Assembly (NCBI RefSeq): GCF_003326755.1 | Contig: NZ_JPWH01000021.1 | Location: 1 to 64,000, forward strand | Length of the DNA: 64,000 nt | From: Thalassospira profundimaris | Lineage (GTDB): Bacteria; Pseudomonadota; Alphaproteobacteria; Rhodospirillales; Thalassospiraceae | Direction of reading: 5' to 3' | Part shown: positions 35,863 through 45,434 of the stretch, one piece after another | Layout of the letters: each line of letters begins with the position of its first letter | Position numbering within the stretch: the stretch's first letter is position 1 | Notes under the pieces: generated by a model | The model's database searches: none | Told to the model about the DNA's origin: nothing | The model's input: the letters and a program-made list of their open reading frames with translations, nothing else | Made by a program: the position numbers and the translations under genes

Positions 35863-35906
35863 CCGGGGCAAGCCAGCCTTTGGCACCCTTTGGCTGCTTG
35901 CCCCGG
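35863..35906 (-). terminator. Hairpin downstream of poxB
   Basis: Ten base pairs (35863-35872 with 35897-35906) extend inward with further pairing. It sits between the poxB stop and the glutamate-synthase-like gene. There is no T-run, so it may be an RNA-stabilising end rather than a strong terminator. Confidence 0.4.
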
Positions 35907-35918
35907 CACCGTGCAGGA

Positions 35919-37649
35919 TCAAAGATCGCGCAGATATTTAAAGTTGGTTTTCAACTGCTCGATCACTTCGGTTCCTCGGCCATTCAGCACCATTTTGGCC
36001 TCGCTTAACGCATATTTGCCAAGCTGTTCGGGGCTGGTATGGGGCGGCATGGCAACGGCATAACGGTCGGTTTTGACATCGAGCAATACCGGGCCTTCAT
36101 GGTTCATCGCCATTTCAAGGGCATCATCCAGTTTTTCCGGGTCATCAACCTGCACACCGCGAATGCCGCAAGCCTCGGCAATGGCGGCGAAATCGGGGTT
36201 GGTCATTTCCGTCTGGAAATTGGGGATACCGGCAAGCTGCATTTCAATTTCCACCATGCCGAGGCTGGAATTGTTATAGACCACCATTTTCACCGGCAAC
36301 TGATATTGCCCGATGGTCGCCAGATCGCCCAGCAGCATGGAAATGCCACCATCACCACACAGCGCAATGCTCTGGCGGCCATCTCCGGCCAGAGCCGCGC
36401 CAATGGCCTGGGGCATGGCATTGGCCATCGACCCGTGCGAGAAAGAGCCCATAAAGCGACGCTTGCCGGTACTTTCAAGGTACCGCGCCGCCCATACCGT
36501 GGTCATGCCGGTATCGGCGGTGAAAATGGCATCGTCATCGGCCAGACGGCTGATCGCGGCGGTCAGATATTCCGGGCTGATCTCGCCTTTTTTGCCCGGT
36601 TTTTGCGCATGGTAGGCCATATTGTCGCGGTCGTCTTTGGCCGCCTTCAAACGGTCCTGAAGGAAGCTGTCATCCGCGCGGGTTTCAAGGCGCGGCAACA
36701 GGGCATCAAGTGTTGCGCGCACATCACCCACCAGCCCCATTTCCACATGGGTGCGCCGCCCCAGCCGTTCGCCATGCGTTAACACCTGGGCAATGCGGGC
36801 ATCGGTTTGCAGAAAATCCTTCCACGGGAAGTCGGTGCCCAGCAGCAACACCACGTCGGCCCCGGCAATGGCATCGGCACAGGCCCGACCACCGATAAAG
36901 CCGGTCATGCCGACACCATTGGGGTTGTCATGTTCCAGTGCCATTTTACCCTTGAGGGTCCAGCCGACCGGCGCATTCAGGCGACGGGCAAGTTCGCGCA
37001 CCTGGTCGCGCGCCGCATCACACCCCATACCGCCATAAATAAACGGGCGTTTGGCCCCGGACAGCATTTTTGCCAGATCATCGAGCGCGCCATCATCGGG
37101 GCGCAGCACGGTTTGCGGGCGATAAACCGGGGAGGCAATGGCATTTTCGGGCAAATCCAGCGGCAGAATGTCGCCACTATAGCCAAACACGCCAACGCCC
37201 TTGCGGGTGATGGCATTTTGCAGGGCCTGCTGAAGCATCCTTGGCGCCTGTTCGGGAATTTGTGCCAGTTCGTTATACCAGCTACAGCCATCAAACATGC
37301 CAAGATCGGTTTCCTGAAACGATTCCATGCCATAATCGGCGCGGTCAATGGTGGATGGCAGAGCAATCACCGGTGCGCCCCAGCGATGCGCATCGTAAAG
37401 ACCATTGATCAAATGAACGTGACCGGGGCCGGAACTTCCCGCGCAACAGCCAATCCCGCCCAAAATGCCTTCGGCCATTGCGGCATAGGCCCCGGCTTCT
37501 TCGTGGCGCACATGGATCCAGTCAATCCGCCCGTCCCGGCGAATGGCATCATTGAGAAGATTAAGGCTGTCGCCGGTCACGGCATACAGGCGTTTGACCC
37601 CGGCATCGGCCAGCATATCGACAATGGTTTCTGCAATGGTGCGCGACAT
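35919..37649 (-). CDS. poxB: Pyruvate dehydrogenase (quinone), PoxB
   Basis: This 576-residue ThDP enzyme has the N-terminal ThDP-pyrimidine domain with RHEEAGAYAAMAEG (catalytic Glu), the central FAD-binding domain, and the C-terminal domain with the ThDP motif GDGGISMLLGDLATIGQYQ ending in NN. PoxB oxidises pyruvate to acetate and CO2 and passes electrons to ubiquinone at the membrane. ATG 37649 has a strong AAGGAG; the longer in-frame start at 37829 is not used. Acetolactate synthases are related, but the overall sequence fits PoxB. Confidence 0.92.
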   Translation of the reverse strand: MSRTIAETIVDMLADAGVKRLYAVTGDSLNLLNDAIRRDGRIDWIHVRHEEAGAYAAMAEGILGGIGCCAGSSGPGHVHLINGLYDAHRWGAPVIALPSTIDRADYGMESFQETDLGMFDGCSWYNELAQIPEQAPRMLQQALQNAITRKGVGVFGYSGDILPLDLPENAIASPVYRPQTVLRPDDGALDDLAKMLSGAKRPFIYGGMGCDAARDQVRELARRLNAPVGWTLKGKMALEHDNPNGVGMTGFIGGRACADAIAGADVVLLLGTDFPWKDFLQTDARIAQVLTHGERLGRRTHVEMGLVGDVRATLDALLPRLETRADDSFLQDRLKAAKDDRDNMAYHAQKPGKKGEISPEYLTAAISRLADDDAIFTADTGMTTVWAARYLESTGKRRFMGSFSHGSMANAMPQAIGAALAGDGRQSIALCGDGGISMLLGDLATIGQYQLPVKMVVYNNSSLGMVEIEMQLAGIPNFQTEMTNPDFAAIAEACGIRGVQVDDPEKLDDALEMAMNHEGPVLLDVKTDRYAVAMPPHTSPEQLGKYALSEAKMVLNGRGTEVIEQLKTNFKYLRDL

Positions 37650-37990
37650 GACGTCTCCTTTGAGCGGCAGAAAAACAACGGTCAGGGCGCGGTTTCGGCA
37701 GAACAGGCGGGCGCGTCCCAAAAGGATATGTGTCGAAGAACGTCGTCTGGCCAGGCTGGCAAACGACAACAGGATAAGAAAACGCCCTGCAAGCGCACAC
37801 AAAACCGTGTGCAGCGCGAAACCGGCCACATGCCATGATAACGCCGCAAAACTCTGCCGGTTCCACCGGGGTGCCGATCATCCGGCAAAGGGGCGTTTTT
37901 TGCCCGGCACCGTCCCGTCATCAAACAGGAAAATCATCCTATACAGATATATCGGAACTTGACGCCTCACTCACATTTGGCCAAAACAAA
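37650..37990. other. Upstream region of poxB without a supported gene
   Basis: The stretch contains a small hairpin near 37790 and A+T-rich TATACA and GATATAT blocks at 37940-37953. No coding frame with a protein-like character is visible. It should carry the poxB promoter on the minus strand. Confidence 0.35.
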
Positions 37991-38125
37991 AGAGCCGGTG
38001 CGCAAAGCACCGGCTCTCTGTCACGCGCATCCGACGGCGGGGTCGGGGGACTCGCAGATTATTCTGCAAACCGTCGAAGGCGCGGGAACAAAGCCGGTCC
38101 GGTATCAACGGACCGGCTTTTGTTT
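37991..38125 (+). ncRNA. Candidate structured small RNA with 3' terminator
   Basis: Three consecutive structures occur in 135 bases without coding potential. First, a perfect 11-bp hairpin (37991-38001 with 38007-38017). Second, a long multi-helix arm: 38024-38028 with 38080-38084, 38032-38037 with 38071-38076, capped by hairpin 38054-38058 with 38063-38067. Third, a 12-bp hairpin (38090-38101 with 38109-38120) followed by TTTTGTTTT, a classic plus-strand terminator. No plus-strand gene lies upstream to need that terminator. Alternatively the first and last hairpins are terminators for the RND operon, whose stop is at 38164 on the other strand. No promoter is clear. Confidence 0.4.
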
Positions 38126-38163
38126 TGGGGACAGGCGGTCATCCGCCTGCCCCGATAGCGTTA

Positions 38164-41100
38164 TCACAGCGCCGGGCTGTCATCGGCGACCGGCTTTTCC
38201 TTTTCCCGGCGATCCTTGCGGCTAAAGGTACCGACAATCACCATAAAGAACAGCGGGACAAAGAAAATCGCCAGGAAGGTCGCGGCAATCATACCGCCCA
38301 TCACCCCGGTGCCCACCGCGATACGCGCCGCCGCACCGGCCCCGGTACTGATGGCAAGCGGCAGAACGCCCAGGGTAAAGGCCATCGAGGTCATGATGAT
38401 CGGCCGCAAACGCTGCCGGGCGGCTTCAACCGTTGCTTCCAGCAGTCCCATCCCGTCCTCGTAGAGATCACGGGCGAATTCCACAATCAGAATGGCGTTC
38501 TTCGCCGACAGACCAATCGTGGTCAGCAGGGCCACCTGGAAGTAAACGTCGTCCGGCAGACCACGCAGCAGGGCGGCACCCACGGCACCCAAAACGCCCA
38601 GCGGCACCACCAGCATCACGGAAACCGGGATCGACCAGCTTTCGTAAAGGGCGGCCAGACACAGGAACACGACAATCACCGACAGGGCATAAAGCGCGGG
38701 TGCCTGGTCGCCTGCTGCCCGTTCTTCATAGGACAGGCCCGTCCATTCCAGACCAATGCCCTGGGGCAGTTTGGCAACCATTGCCGCCATTGCATTCATG
38801 GCATCACCAGAGCTGACCCCCGGTGCCGCCTGCCCCTGAATATTGACAGAAGGCAAACCGCTAAAGCGTTCCAGACGGGGCGAACCATATCCCCAATCCA
38901 TCGTGGCAAAGGCCGAAATCGGCACCATCTGCCCCTGATTATTGCGGACATACCAGTTTTCCATATCCTTGGGCATCATGCGGAATTTGGCATCTGCCTG
39001 GACATAGACCTTTTTCACCCGGCCGTTTTCCATGAAGTCGTTAACATAGCTCGACCCCCAGGCGGTAGACAGCGTGTCGTTAATATCGGCAATCGAAACG
39101 CCCAGCGCCTTGGCCTTTTCCTGGTCGATATTAACCTCGAATTGCGGCATGTCATTCAGGCCGTTCGGGCGTACACCCTGCACGGACGGGTTCTGGGCTG
39201 CCATGCCCAGCAACTGGTTGCGGGCCGAAATCAGGGCATCGTGCCCCAAACCGCCGCGATCCACCAACTGCATGTCAAAACCGTTCGCCGTTCCCAGTTC
39301 GACAATGGCCGGCGGGGTAAAGGCAAAGGCCATTGCTTCCTTGATTGTGGCAAAGAAACCATAGGCCCGCCCGACAATGGCCTGAACCGATTGCTGGGGC
39401 TGACTGCGTTTTGACCAGTCCTTGAGACTGACAAAGGCAATACCGGCATTCTGGCCGCTACCGGCAAAACTGAAGCCCGCCACGGTAAAGATACCGTTCA
39501 CATTGTCCTTTTCGTCATTCAGGAAATGGCCTTCGATCTTTTTAAGAACATCAACCGTGCGTTCCTGCGAGGCCCCGGCGGGCAACTGAACCATCGAAAA
39601 CAGGATGCCCTGGTCTTCGTCGGGCAGGAAGGAAGACGGAAGCCGGGTGAACAAAAAGGCAAGCCCGCCCACCAGAACAACATAAATCGCCAGATAGCGC
39701 CATTTGCGCTGCACCACATGGCCGACACTGCCCTGGTAAAACGTATTCGTCTTTTCAAAACCCCGGTTAAACAACCCGAAAAAGCCCTTGCGGGTGTGCG
39801 GATCCTGATGGGAATTTTTAAGCAGCGTTGCACAAAGGGCCGGTGTCAGCACGATCGCCACAATCACCGACAAAATCATCGCCGAGACAATGGTGATCGA
39901 GAACTGGCGGTAAATCGCCCCGGTGGAGCCCGAGAAAAACGCCATCGGGATAAACACCGCCGAAAGCACCAGGGCAATACCGATCAGCGCCCCGGTAATC
40001 TGTTCCATTGACTTGCGTGTGGCGTCACGCGGGGATAGACCGTCTTCAAACATCACGCGTTCGACGTTTTCCACCACCACGATGGCATCGTCCACCAAAA
40101 GGCCGATCGCCAGCACCATGCCGAACATGGTCAGGGTGTTAATGGAAAAACCGAATGCCGCAAGCACGCCAAATGTCCCCAAAAGCACCACCGGCACGGC
40201 GATGGTCGGGATCAGGGTGGCGCGCCAGTTTTGCAAAAACAGGAACATCACGAGGAACACGAGAACAATCGCCTCGATCAGCGTATGAACCACTTCCTCG
40301 ATCGAGATTTTCACAAACGGCGTCGTGTCATAGGGATAAACGATTTCAACGCCGGACGGCATATAGCTTTTCAGCTCGTTAACCCGGTTCTTGACCGCTT
40401 CGGCCGTATCAAGCGCATTCGCACCAGTGGCAAGGTTGATACCGATACCAACGGAATCCCTGCCATTATAGCGCGCGACAATATTGTAGCTTTCCGCCCC
40501 GATTTCAACACGTGCCACATCGCCCAGGCGCACCTGGGAGCCATCGGTATTCACCCGCAACAGAATGTTGGAAAATTCTTCGGGTGTCTCAAGGCGGCTT
40601 TGCGCGGTAATGGTCGCGTTGATCTGCTGGCCGTCAACGGCCGGTGCCCCGCCGATCTGCCCGGCGGAAACTTCGGTATTCTGGGCTTCGATGGCGCTGC
40701 GCACATCGGAAACCGTAATACCATAGCTGACCAGCTTGAACGGATCGAGCCACACGCGCATGGCGTGCTGCGCCCCGAACACCTGCACACTGCCCACACC
40801 ATTCACCCGCGAAATCGGGTCTTTGATGGTATTGGAAACAAAATCCGCCAGGTCATGGGCGCTAATATTGCCATCCGAGGACACAAACCCCACCACCATC
40901 AGGAACGACCCGCTGGATTTGGTGACATTAATGCCCTGCTGCTGCACCTGGCTGGGCAGGATCGACATCGCGGCCTGCAATTTGTTCTGCACCTGAACCT
41001 GGGCAATATCCGGGTTGGTCCCGGAATTGAAGGTCAACGTCACTTCCGCCCGCCCGGTGGAATCACTGGTCGAAGACATGTAACGCAGGTTATCAAGCCC

Positions 41101-41310
41101 GTTCATCTGCTGTTCGATGACCTGGGTGACGGTATTTTCAACCGTCTGGGCCGACGCCCCCGGATAGTTCGCCGTGATCTGCACCGACGGCGGCGCAATT
41201 GACGGATACTGTTCGATCGGCAATTGCAGGATCGACAGCCCCCCGGCCAACATGATGACGAGGGCAACCACCCAGGCAAATACCGGGCGATCAATGAAAA
41301 ACTTTGCCAT
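38164..41310 (-). CDS. RND multidrug efflux transporter (AcrB/MexB family)
   Basis: This 1048-residue inner-membrane transporter has the HAE-1 topology: N-terminal helix [17 protein letters not shown], twelve helices, two large periplasmic loops, and the proton-relay Asp pair in [18 protein letters not shown]. It exports hydrophobic drugs, bile salts or solvents using the proton gradient with the adjacent membrane-fusion protein and an outer-membrane channel encoded elsewhere. It starts 12 bases after the fusion-protein gene. Confidence 0.95.
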   Translation of the reverse strand: MAKFFIDRPVFAWVVALVIMLAGGLSILQLPIEQYPSIAPPSVQITANYPGASAQTVENTVTQVIEQQMNGLDNLRYMSSTSDSTGRAEVTLTFNSGTNPDIAQVQVQNKLQAAMSILPSQVQQQGINVTKSSGSFLMVVGFVSSDGNISAHDLADFVSNTIKDPISRVNGVGSVQVFGAQHAMRVWLDPFKLVSYGITVSDVRSAIEAQNTEVSAGQIGGAPAVDGQQINATITAQSRLETPEEFSNILLRVNTDGSQVRLGDVARVEIGAESYNIVARYNGRDSVGIGINLATGANALDTAEAVKNRVNELKSYMPSGVEIVYPYDTTPFVKISIEEVVHTLIEAIVLVFLVMFLFLQNWRATLIPTIAVPVVLLGTFGVLAAFGFSINTLTMFGMVLAIGLLVDDAIVVVENVERVMFEDGLSPRDATRKSMEQITGALIGIALVLSAVFIPMAFFSGSTGAIYRQFSITIVSAMILSVIVAIVLTPALCATLLKNSHQDPHTRKGFFGLFNRGFEKTNTFYQGSVGHVVQRKWRYLAIYVVLVGGLAFLFTRLPSSFLPDEDQGILFSMVQLPAGASQERTVDVLKKIEGHFLNDEKDNVNGIFTVAGFSFAGSGQNAGIAFVSLKDWSKRSQPQQSVQAIVGRAYGFFATIKEAMAFAFTPPAIVELGTANGFDMQLVDRGGLGHDALISARNQLLGMAAQNPSVQGVRPNGLNDMPQFEVNIDQEKAKALGVSIADINDTLSTAWGSSYVNDFMENGRVKKVYVQADAKFRMMPKDMENWYVRNNQGQMVPISAFATMDWGYGSPRLERFSGLPSVNIQGQAAPGVSSGDAMNAMAAMVAKLPQGIGLEWTGLSYEERAAGDQAPALYALSVIVVFLCLAALYESWSIPVSVMLVVPLGVLGAVGAALLRGLPDDVYFQVALLTTIGLSAKNAILIVEFARDLYEDGMGLLEATVEAARQRLRPIIMTSMAFTLGVLPLAISTGAGAAARIAVGTGVMGGMIAATFLAIFFVPLFFMVIVGTFSRKDRREKEKPVADDSPAL

Positions 41311-41322
41311 CAGATACTATCC

Positions 41323-42510
41323 TTATCGGGATGCCGGCTTTGCGCTGTCGTCACCCTTGACGGCAACCGGTTTTACCGGTTTGCCCGGGCCGACAAGCTG
41401 CAGGCCATCGACAATGATGCGGTCTCCGGGATTCAGGCCCTTGGTCACAATCCAGTCCTCTCCCTTGGACTGCTCGATGGTCAGCGCCCTGGCTTCAACT
41501 TTGTCATCGGATGAGATGGTATAGACATAGGCCGATCCATCCGGGCGGCGCATCACGGCGCGCTGCGGCACGAGATAGGCATTGTCAACCTCGCCCTGCT
41601 CCACAAAGGCCCGCACGAACATGCCCGGCAGCAACACCTGGTCGGGATTGTCAAACACCGCACGCAACCGAACGGTCCCGGTGGTTTCATTTACCGTCAC
41701 GTCGGAAAACTGCAATTTGCCGATATGGGAATACTGGTCGCTGGTGCTGTCGATCATCAGGCGGACATCAACACCTTCACCATCCGGGGCACTTTTGATC
41801 TTGCCCGAATCAATCCCCTGCTTGATACGCATCAGGCGGCCACCCGCCTGGGTCACATCGACATAAATCGGATCAAGCTGGGTGATGGTCGCCAGGGCCA
41901 TTTCCTGATTGGCCGTTACCAGCGCCCCTTCCGTCACGCTAGACGCCCCGATTTTACCGGGGATCGGTGCCGTCACGGTGGTATATTGCAAATTGATGCG
42001 CGCGGTATCCACCTGGGCACGGGCTGCCGCAACACTGGCCTTGGCCTGGGCTTCGGCAGCGATGGCATCATCACGGGTCTGCTCGCTCACAGCCTGGGTC
42101 TTGATCAGCTTGTCATAACGCGCACGGGTTTTGGTCGCCTGGTCCAGGGTGGCACGTGCACGGGCAAGGTCCGCCTGGGCGGCATCCACATTGGCAAGAT
42201 AAACGCTCTGGTCGATCTGATAAAGCTGTTGACCGGCCTTGACGGTCGCCCCTTCGGTGAAGTTGCGCTCCTGAATGATACCATCGACCTGCGGGCGCAC
42301 ATCGGCCTTGCGATACGCAACGGTACGACCGGGCAGTTCAGCCACCAGCCCAATGGTTTGCGGTTGAACCTCGACAAAATTTACCTGGGTGGCAGGTGCC
42401 TGCTGTTGCTGTGCAGCGGCATTGTCGCCGTCTTTCTGCGAATCGCAACCGGCAACAAAAACCACCAGTGCCGCCAGACTGGCAGCCTTCAGACACGAAC
42501 GAACGGACAA
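41323..42510 (-). CDS. RND efflux membrane-fusion lipoprotein (AcrA/MexA family)
   Basis: This protein has about 395 residues. The lipobox VAGC follows a hydrophobic signal (LKAASLAALVVF). Then come the biotinyl-lipoyl-like halves (VRPQVDGIIQERNFTEGATVKAGQQLYQID), a helical hairpin (ARATLDQATKTRARYDKLI) and beta-barrel and membrane-proximal domains. I prefer TTG 42510 because GGAAGGAAG lies upstream at good spacing and it gives a normal lipoprotein signal; ATG 42546 is in frame but has no clear site and would make the n-region too long. It is the first gene of the efflux operon, divergent from its TetR regulator. Confidence 0.9.
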   Translation of the reverse strand: MSVRSCLKAASLAALVVFVAGCDSQKDGDNAAAQQQQAPATQVNFVEVQPQTIGLVAELPGRTVAYRKADVRPQVDGIIQERNFTEGATVKAGQQLYQIDQSVYLANVDAAQADLARARATLDQATKTRARYDKLIKTQAVSEQTRDDAIAAEAQAKASVAAARAQVDTARINLQYTTVTAPIPGKIGASSVTEGALVTANQEMALATITQLDPIYVDVTQAGGRLMRIKQGIDSGKIKSAPDGEGVDVRLMIDSTSDQYSHIGKLQFSDVTVNETTGTVRLRAVFDNPDQVLLPGMFVRAFVEQGEVDNAYLVPQRAVMRRPDGSAYVYTISSDDKVEARALTIEQSKGEDWIVTKGLNPGDRIIVDGLQLVGPGKPVKPVAVKGDDSAKPASR

Positions 42511-42578
42511 AATTTTCTTCCTTCCAGTCCCGAAAAGCAAAACCATTCTGGCGGTCTTGCCATTGCTTTTAATAATAC

Positions 42579-42594
42579 TGTACTGTACAGTACA
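42579..42594. promoter_or_regulatory. Operator palindrome between the efflux operon and its TetR regulator
   Basis: TGTACTGTACAGTACA is a perfect 16-base palindrome in the 134-base divergent promoter region, close to a TATTAT (-10-like) on the minus strand at 42572-42577. Such sites are typical AcrR/TetR operators controlling both directions. Confidence 0.75.
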
Positions 42595-42644
42595 TATTGT
42601 GCAGCGCCGAAGCAAGCCCCAAAAAAACAAGCTTTTGGAGAATC

Positions 42645-43289
42645 ATGAACGAGCCCTCAAAGTCTGTCCACAAGCACAACGCGCGCGGCGAAGCCCGCCG
42701 GCGTGCCATGCTTGATGCCACATGGCAAATCCTCTCCGAAAAGGGTTTTGCGGCGGTAACGCTCAATGATGTGATCTCCCTTTCCGGCGGATCGCGCACG
42801 ACCCTGTACGAGGCGTTTGGTGGCAAAGATGGTCTTATTGCATCCGTCCTGACAGAAAAGTGTCAGGAGTTTTGTGAAACACTGCAAACTTCGCTGCGCT
42901 CTGACCGGCCCGCGCATGAAGCCCTGCTGGATTTCACAATCATCATGACCGAAAAAAGCATGAATGAGGACTCCCTTCGGATCATGAATTTCCTTCAAGT
43001 CGAAATGCACCAGTTTCCCGGAATTCGCGAAACCTTCCTGCAAAACGGCCCCGATGTCATTAGCCGGCGCGTCAGTGACTTTTTCAAACACCATACAGAT
43101 AACGGAACGCTCAATATCTCCGACCCGGATTTCGCGGCCCGCATGCTTCTTACCATGATTCACGGGCAATGGCGCGACACCCTGATCGAAACCATGCCAC
43201 CTTATCACCCCACGCACGCGGAAATCGAACACCGGGCAAGGCAACTGGTCGATCTTGTGTTGAACGGTGCCCTGCCGCGCCGTACATGA
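42645..43289 (+). CDS. TetR family repressor of the RND efflux operon (AcrR-like)
   Basis: This 214-residue protein has an N-terminal TetR DNA-binding domain (AAVTLNDVISLSGGSRTTLY, EAFGGKDGLI) and a ligand domain with a TetR_C_7-like C-terminus (PDFAARMLLTMIHGQWRDTL). ATG 42645 has GGAG just upstream; the in-frame start at 42597 lies beside the operator. Divergent position and the palindrome indicate that it represses the efflux genes and itself until a drug binds. Confidence 0.87.
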   Translation: MNEPSKSVHKHNARGEARRRAMLDATWQILSEKGFAAVTLNDVISLSGGSRTTLYEAFGGKDGLIASVLTEKCQEFCETLQTSLRSDRPAHEALLDFTIIMTEKSMNEDSLRIMNFLQVEMHQFPGIRETFLQNGPDVISRRVSDFFKHHTDNGTLNISDPDFAARMLLTMIHGQWRDTLIETMPPYHPTHAEIEHRARQLVDLVLNGALPRRT

Positions 43290-43349
43290 TCCCGGACACA
43301 CCCTCATACGCGGATGACCTGTGGCATTAAGGGTCTATCACCCGCGTTT

Positions 43350-43366
43350 GTTTTGCAATGCAAAAC
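43350..43366. promoter_or_regulatory. Perfect 17-base palindrome downstream of the TetR gene
   Basis: GTTTTGCA-A-TGCAAAAC is perfectly symmetrical and lies in a 485-base gene-free stretch, 61 bases after the TetR stop and about 400 bases before the next gene. It could be an operator or a small hairpin; no protein can be assigned. Confidence 0.35.
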
Positions 43367-43774
43367 TTGATTAACTTTTTAACCGGTTCTGGCCTCCTTG
43401 ATCGCTTTTCATCCGCGCGTGCCGTCCATCTTTAAGCTCTACCTATCGTCTTTCGCCGCCATTTCCCGCCCTGGCATCCCAGGCACGGTCAATGACGACC
43501 ACGACCACGACATATCGGGCAACCACAGGCATGGCGTCCGGTCGGGCAAATCCGGTCGGTTTACCTGGTACGATTGCGCATCCGTACGTTTTTTGCCCCG
43601 CCCCATCGGATATGGACCGGTGACAATGCAAAAATATCAACCGTTCGCTTCGCGCCATCGCCCACAGCCCTTCCCCTCCCCCTCCGGTGACGGAAAGGCT
43701 GTGTCTGCCCCATCTTCACCAAAATCATCTGTCACGATGCCATCATTGTTTCATGACCAGCGAGACCATTTTAA
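43367..43774. other. Gene-free stretch before the unknown exported protein
   Basis: A 126-codon frame on the plus strand from 43398 exists but looks unlike a protein (Pro/Ser/Arg/His mix, no conserved pattern) and ends inside the next gene. I see no other feature. Confidence 0.35.
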
Positions 43775-44980
43775 ATGACTCTGGCCACCCTTTTCCCCCC
43801 ATACCGCCCCGTTGCCGCGCGCCTGTCCCCGATTGCCGGGCTGGGCATCGGGCTGTCGCTCGTGGCCCTGCTGGCCCTGCCCCGTGCCGCCTTGGCAATG
43901 GAGGTGGCGCAGGCCCGCGCCATTGTGCAAAAAATCATGGCACAGCATGACATCACTGCAACGGAAAAAACCGCCACCGCCCAAAACGGCGTGGCCCGTT
44001 TCGGGTTTAACGATGTGCATGTGCCGCTTGGCACCTATGACGGCAATCGCGATCTGGTGATGAACAATGTGCAAATCGACGTCAAAGACGCCCCGGATAC
44101 CCCACAACAGGCAATCATCAACATCACCCTGCCGGAAAAAGGCCGGATTGACGCCAAAGAAACCATCGATCAGCGCAACCTGACCCTGCATGACGCCCAC
44201 GGCACCCTGTATTGGAACACCAAAACCGCCAGCCCGGAAGGCTTTAGCGGCCTTGCCGCCTTTGTCGGGGCGGACGAGCCGGTATCGCGCCAGCACTGGT
44301 TTTTAAACGGGTTGGCCGTGACATGGTTAAAACAGAAAATCGATCTGGCATGGCACAATGCGGAATGGACCGGTCCCAACCGGGAAAAACAGGGGGCGAT
44401 GAAGGCGGCCAGCCTGTCGCTCTATCCCGACCGCGACGGGACCACCCGGCTGAATTATTCCCATGACGGCCTGTGGGTGCCCGGCCTGTTCCAGCCCCGC
44501 ACCGTCCGCCTTAAGGGCCATGCGACCGGGGTGAAATGGTCCCAAACCCGGCCCATGCTGCAAAACGGCCTGACCCGCCTGCTGGCAGGTGAAAACCCCG
44601 AACAGGTGCGCAACACAATTGCCAATGCCTTTTGGCACGAGGCCCTTAAAACCGGCAAACCGATTGATATTGAAGACCTGTATGTCGAAAGTCGCAATCT
44701 TGAAGCCGCTGGAACCGGCGAATTTGTGCCGCAGAAAAATGCCGCATATGGTTTTCGTGGCACGCTGGATTTAAATCTGGTTGGCCGTGACCAGCTTGAA
44801 ACATTATTGGGCACCCCGCAAAAACCGACCATTTTGGGCGCGCTGTTTCCCCCGGCTGTCGATGGCCTTGCCGCCGGCACACCGGGCAAGCAGGGAACCG
44901 ACGCATACAAACTGCAATTGCAGGCCGATGGCCGCATTTTGGTCAATGGCCGCACAATCATGACCGGCCCGGGAAGCTGA
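43775..44980 (+). CDS. Unknown exported protein
   Basis: This 401-residue protein has a long hydrophobic N-terminal signal (LSPIAGLGIGLSLVALLALP to about AALA). The mature part has many beta-strand segments (GVARFGFNDVHVPLG, LVMNNVQIDVK) and no Cys. The pattern resembles DUF2125/DUF945-like periplasmic proteins, but I cannot place it. Two large frames on the opposite strand are shadows. It is followed by a good terminator and stands alone. The ribosome-binding site is weak. Confidence 0.7.
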   Translation: MTLATLFPPYRPVAARLSPIAGLGIGLSLVALLALPRAALAMEVAQARAIVQKIMAQHDITATEKTATAQNGVARFGFNDVHVPLGTYDGNRDLVMNNVQIDVKDAPDTPQQAIINITLPEKGRIDAKETIDQRNLTLHDAHGTLYWNTKTASPEGFSGLAAFVGADEPVSRQHWFLNGLAVTWLKQKIDLAWHNAEWTGPNREKQGAMKAASLSLYPDRDGTTRLNYSHDGLWVPGLFQPRTVRLKGHATGVKWSQTRPMLQNGLTRLLAGENPEQVRNTIANAFWHEALKTGKPIDIEDLYVESRNLEAAGTGEFVPQKNAAYGFRGTLDLNLVGRDQLETLLGTPQKPTILGALFPPAVDGLAAGTPGKQGTDAYKLQLQADGRILVNGRTIMTGPGS

Positions 44981-45013
44981 CAGCGATCAACCGCCCCGAA
45001 TGTGACATACCCC

Positions 45014-45053
45014 CGCAAACCGCAAGCTGGCATCCGCCGGTTTGCGGTTTTTT
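45014..45053 (+). terminator. Rho-independent terminator
   Basis: A 9-base-pair stem (45014-45022 with 45038-45046) is followed by GTTTTTT, 33 bases after the stop of the unknown exported protein. Confidence 0.8.
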
Positions 45054-45328
45054 GCAACGGGCACCTCTGTCCGCCTTCATTGCCGGGCAACGATGCCCGG
45101 ACGAAACAGGTAACAGGAGTCGCATGTGGTCCCCCGGATGGGGATGAACCTGCATCAAAACCAAAAACGAAATCACGACCCCGGTTATTCTGTTTTTTAA
45201 TCAAAACCGCCCCCGCGGGCCGCAGATTGCAAAAGACCGGCCCTGATTAACGAAACAGGCCAAAACCATCACGGTTTGTAATTTTATGTCGCAAAGCCGA
45301 TAAAAACTGCCTTTCCATTTCATAAAAC
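45054..45328. other. Gene-free leader region with small hairpins and a 7-codon mini-ORF
   Basis: A perfect 7-bp hairpin with an ACGA loop lies at 45083-45100. Just after it, AGGAG precedes a tiny frame MWSPGWG at 45124-45147, whose sequence also folds. Nothing longer is convincingly coding. The Trp-rich mini-ORF may be accidental. Confidence 0.3.
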
Positions 45329-45381
45329 TTGACATGGGATCGTCCTTTCCCAAAATTGGTCTGACGTCTGATGTCGGACAA
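45329..45381 (+). promoter_or_regulatory. Promoter and FadR-type operators before the GntR/PLP-enzyme/ABC operon
   Basis: TTGACA at 45329-45334 and CAAAAT at 45351-45356 (spacing 16) form a plausible sigma-70 promoter. Directly downstream lie two GTCnGAC sites (45359-45365 and 45373-45379) of the FadR/LldR operator type, centred 14 bases apart, placed to block transcription. Confidence 0.55.
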
Positions 45382-45434
45382 CATACCAAACAGAAACCGC
45401 CACAGACACAAAACCACAATTCAGGGATCGCAGT

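Noticed and set aside
36807..37838. 343-codon plus-strand frame opposite poxB
   Set aside because: It lies wholly antisense to a well-supported ThDP enzyme and has shadow-like composition.
38125..39414. 429-codon open frame on the plus strand opposite the RND transporter
   Set aside because: It is a shadow of the AcrB-type gene, His/Gln/Arg-rich without protein-like pattern. The same holds for 40231-41202 and 41725-42648.
43398..43778. 126-codon plus-strand frame before the unknown exported protein
   Set aside because: Its composition (Pro, Ser, Arg, His) is unlike a folded protein, and there is no ribosome-binding site.
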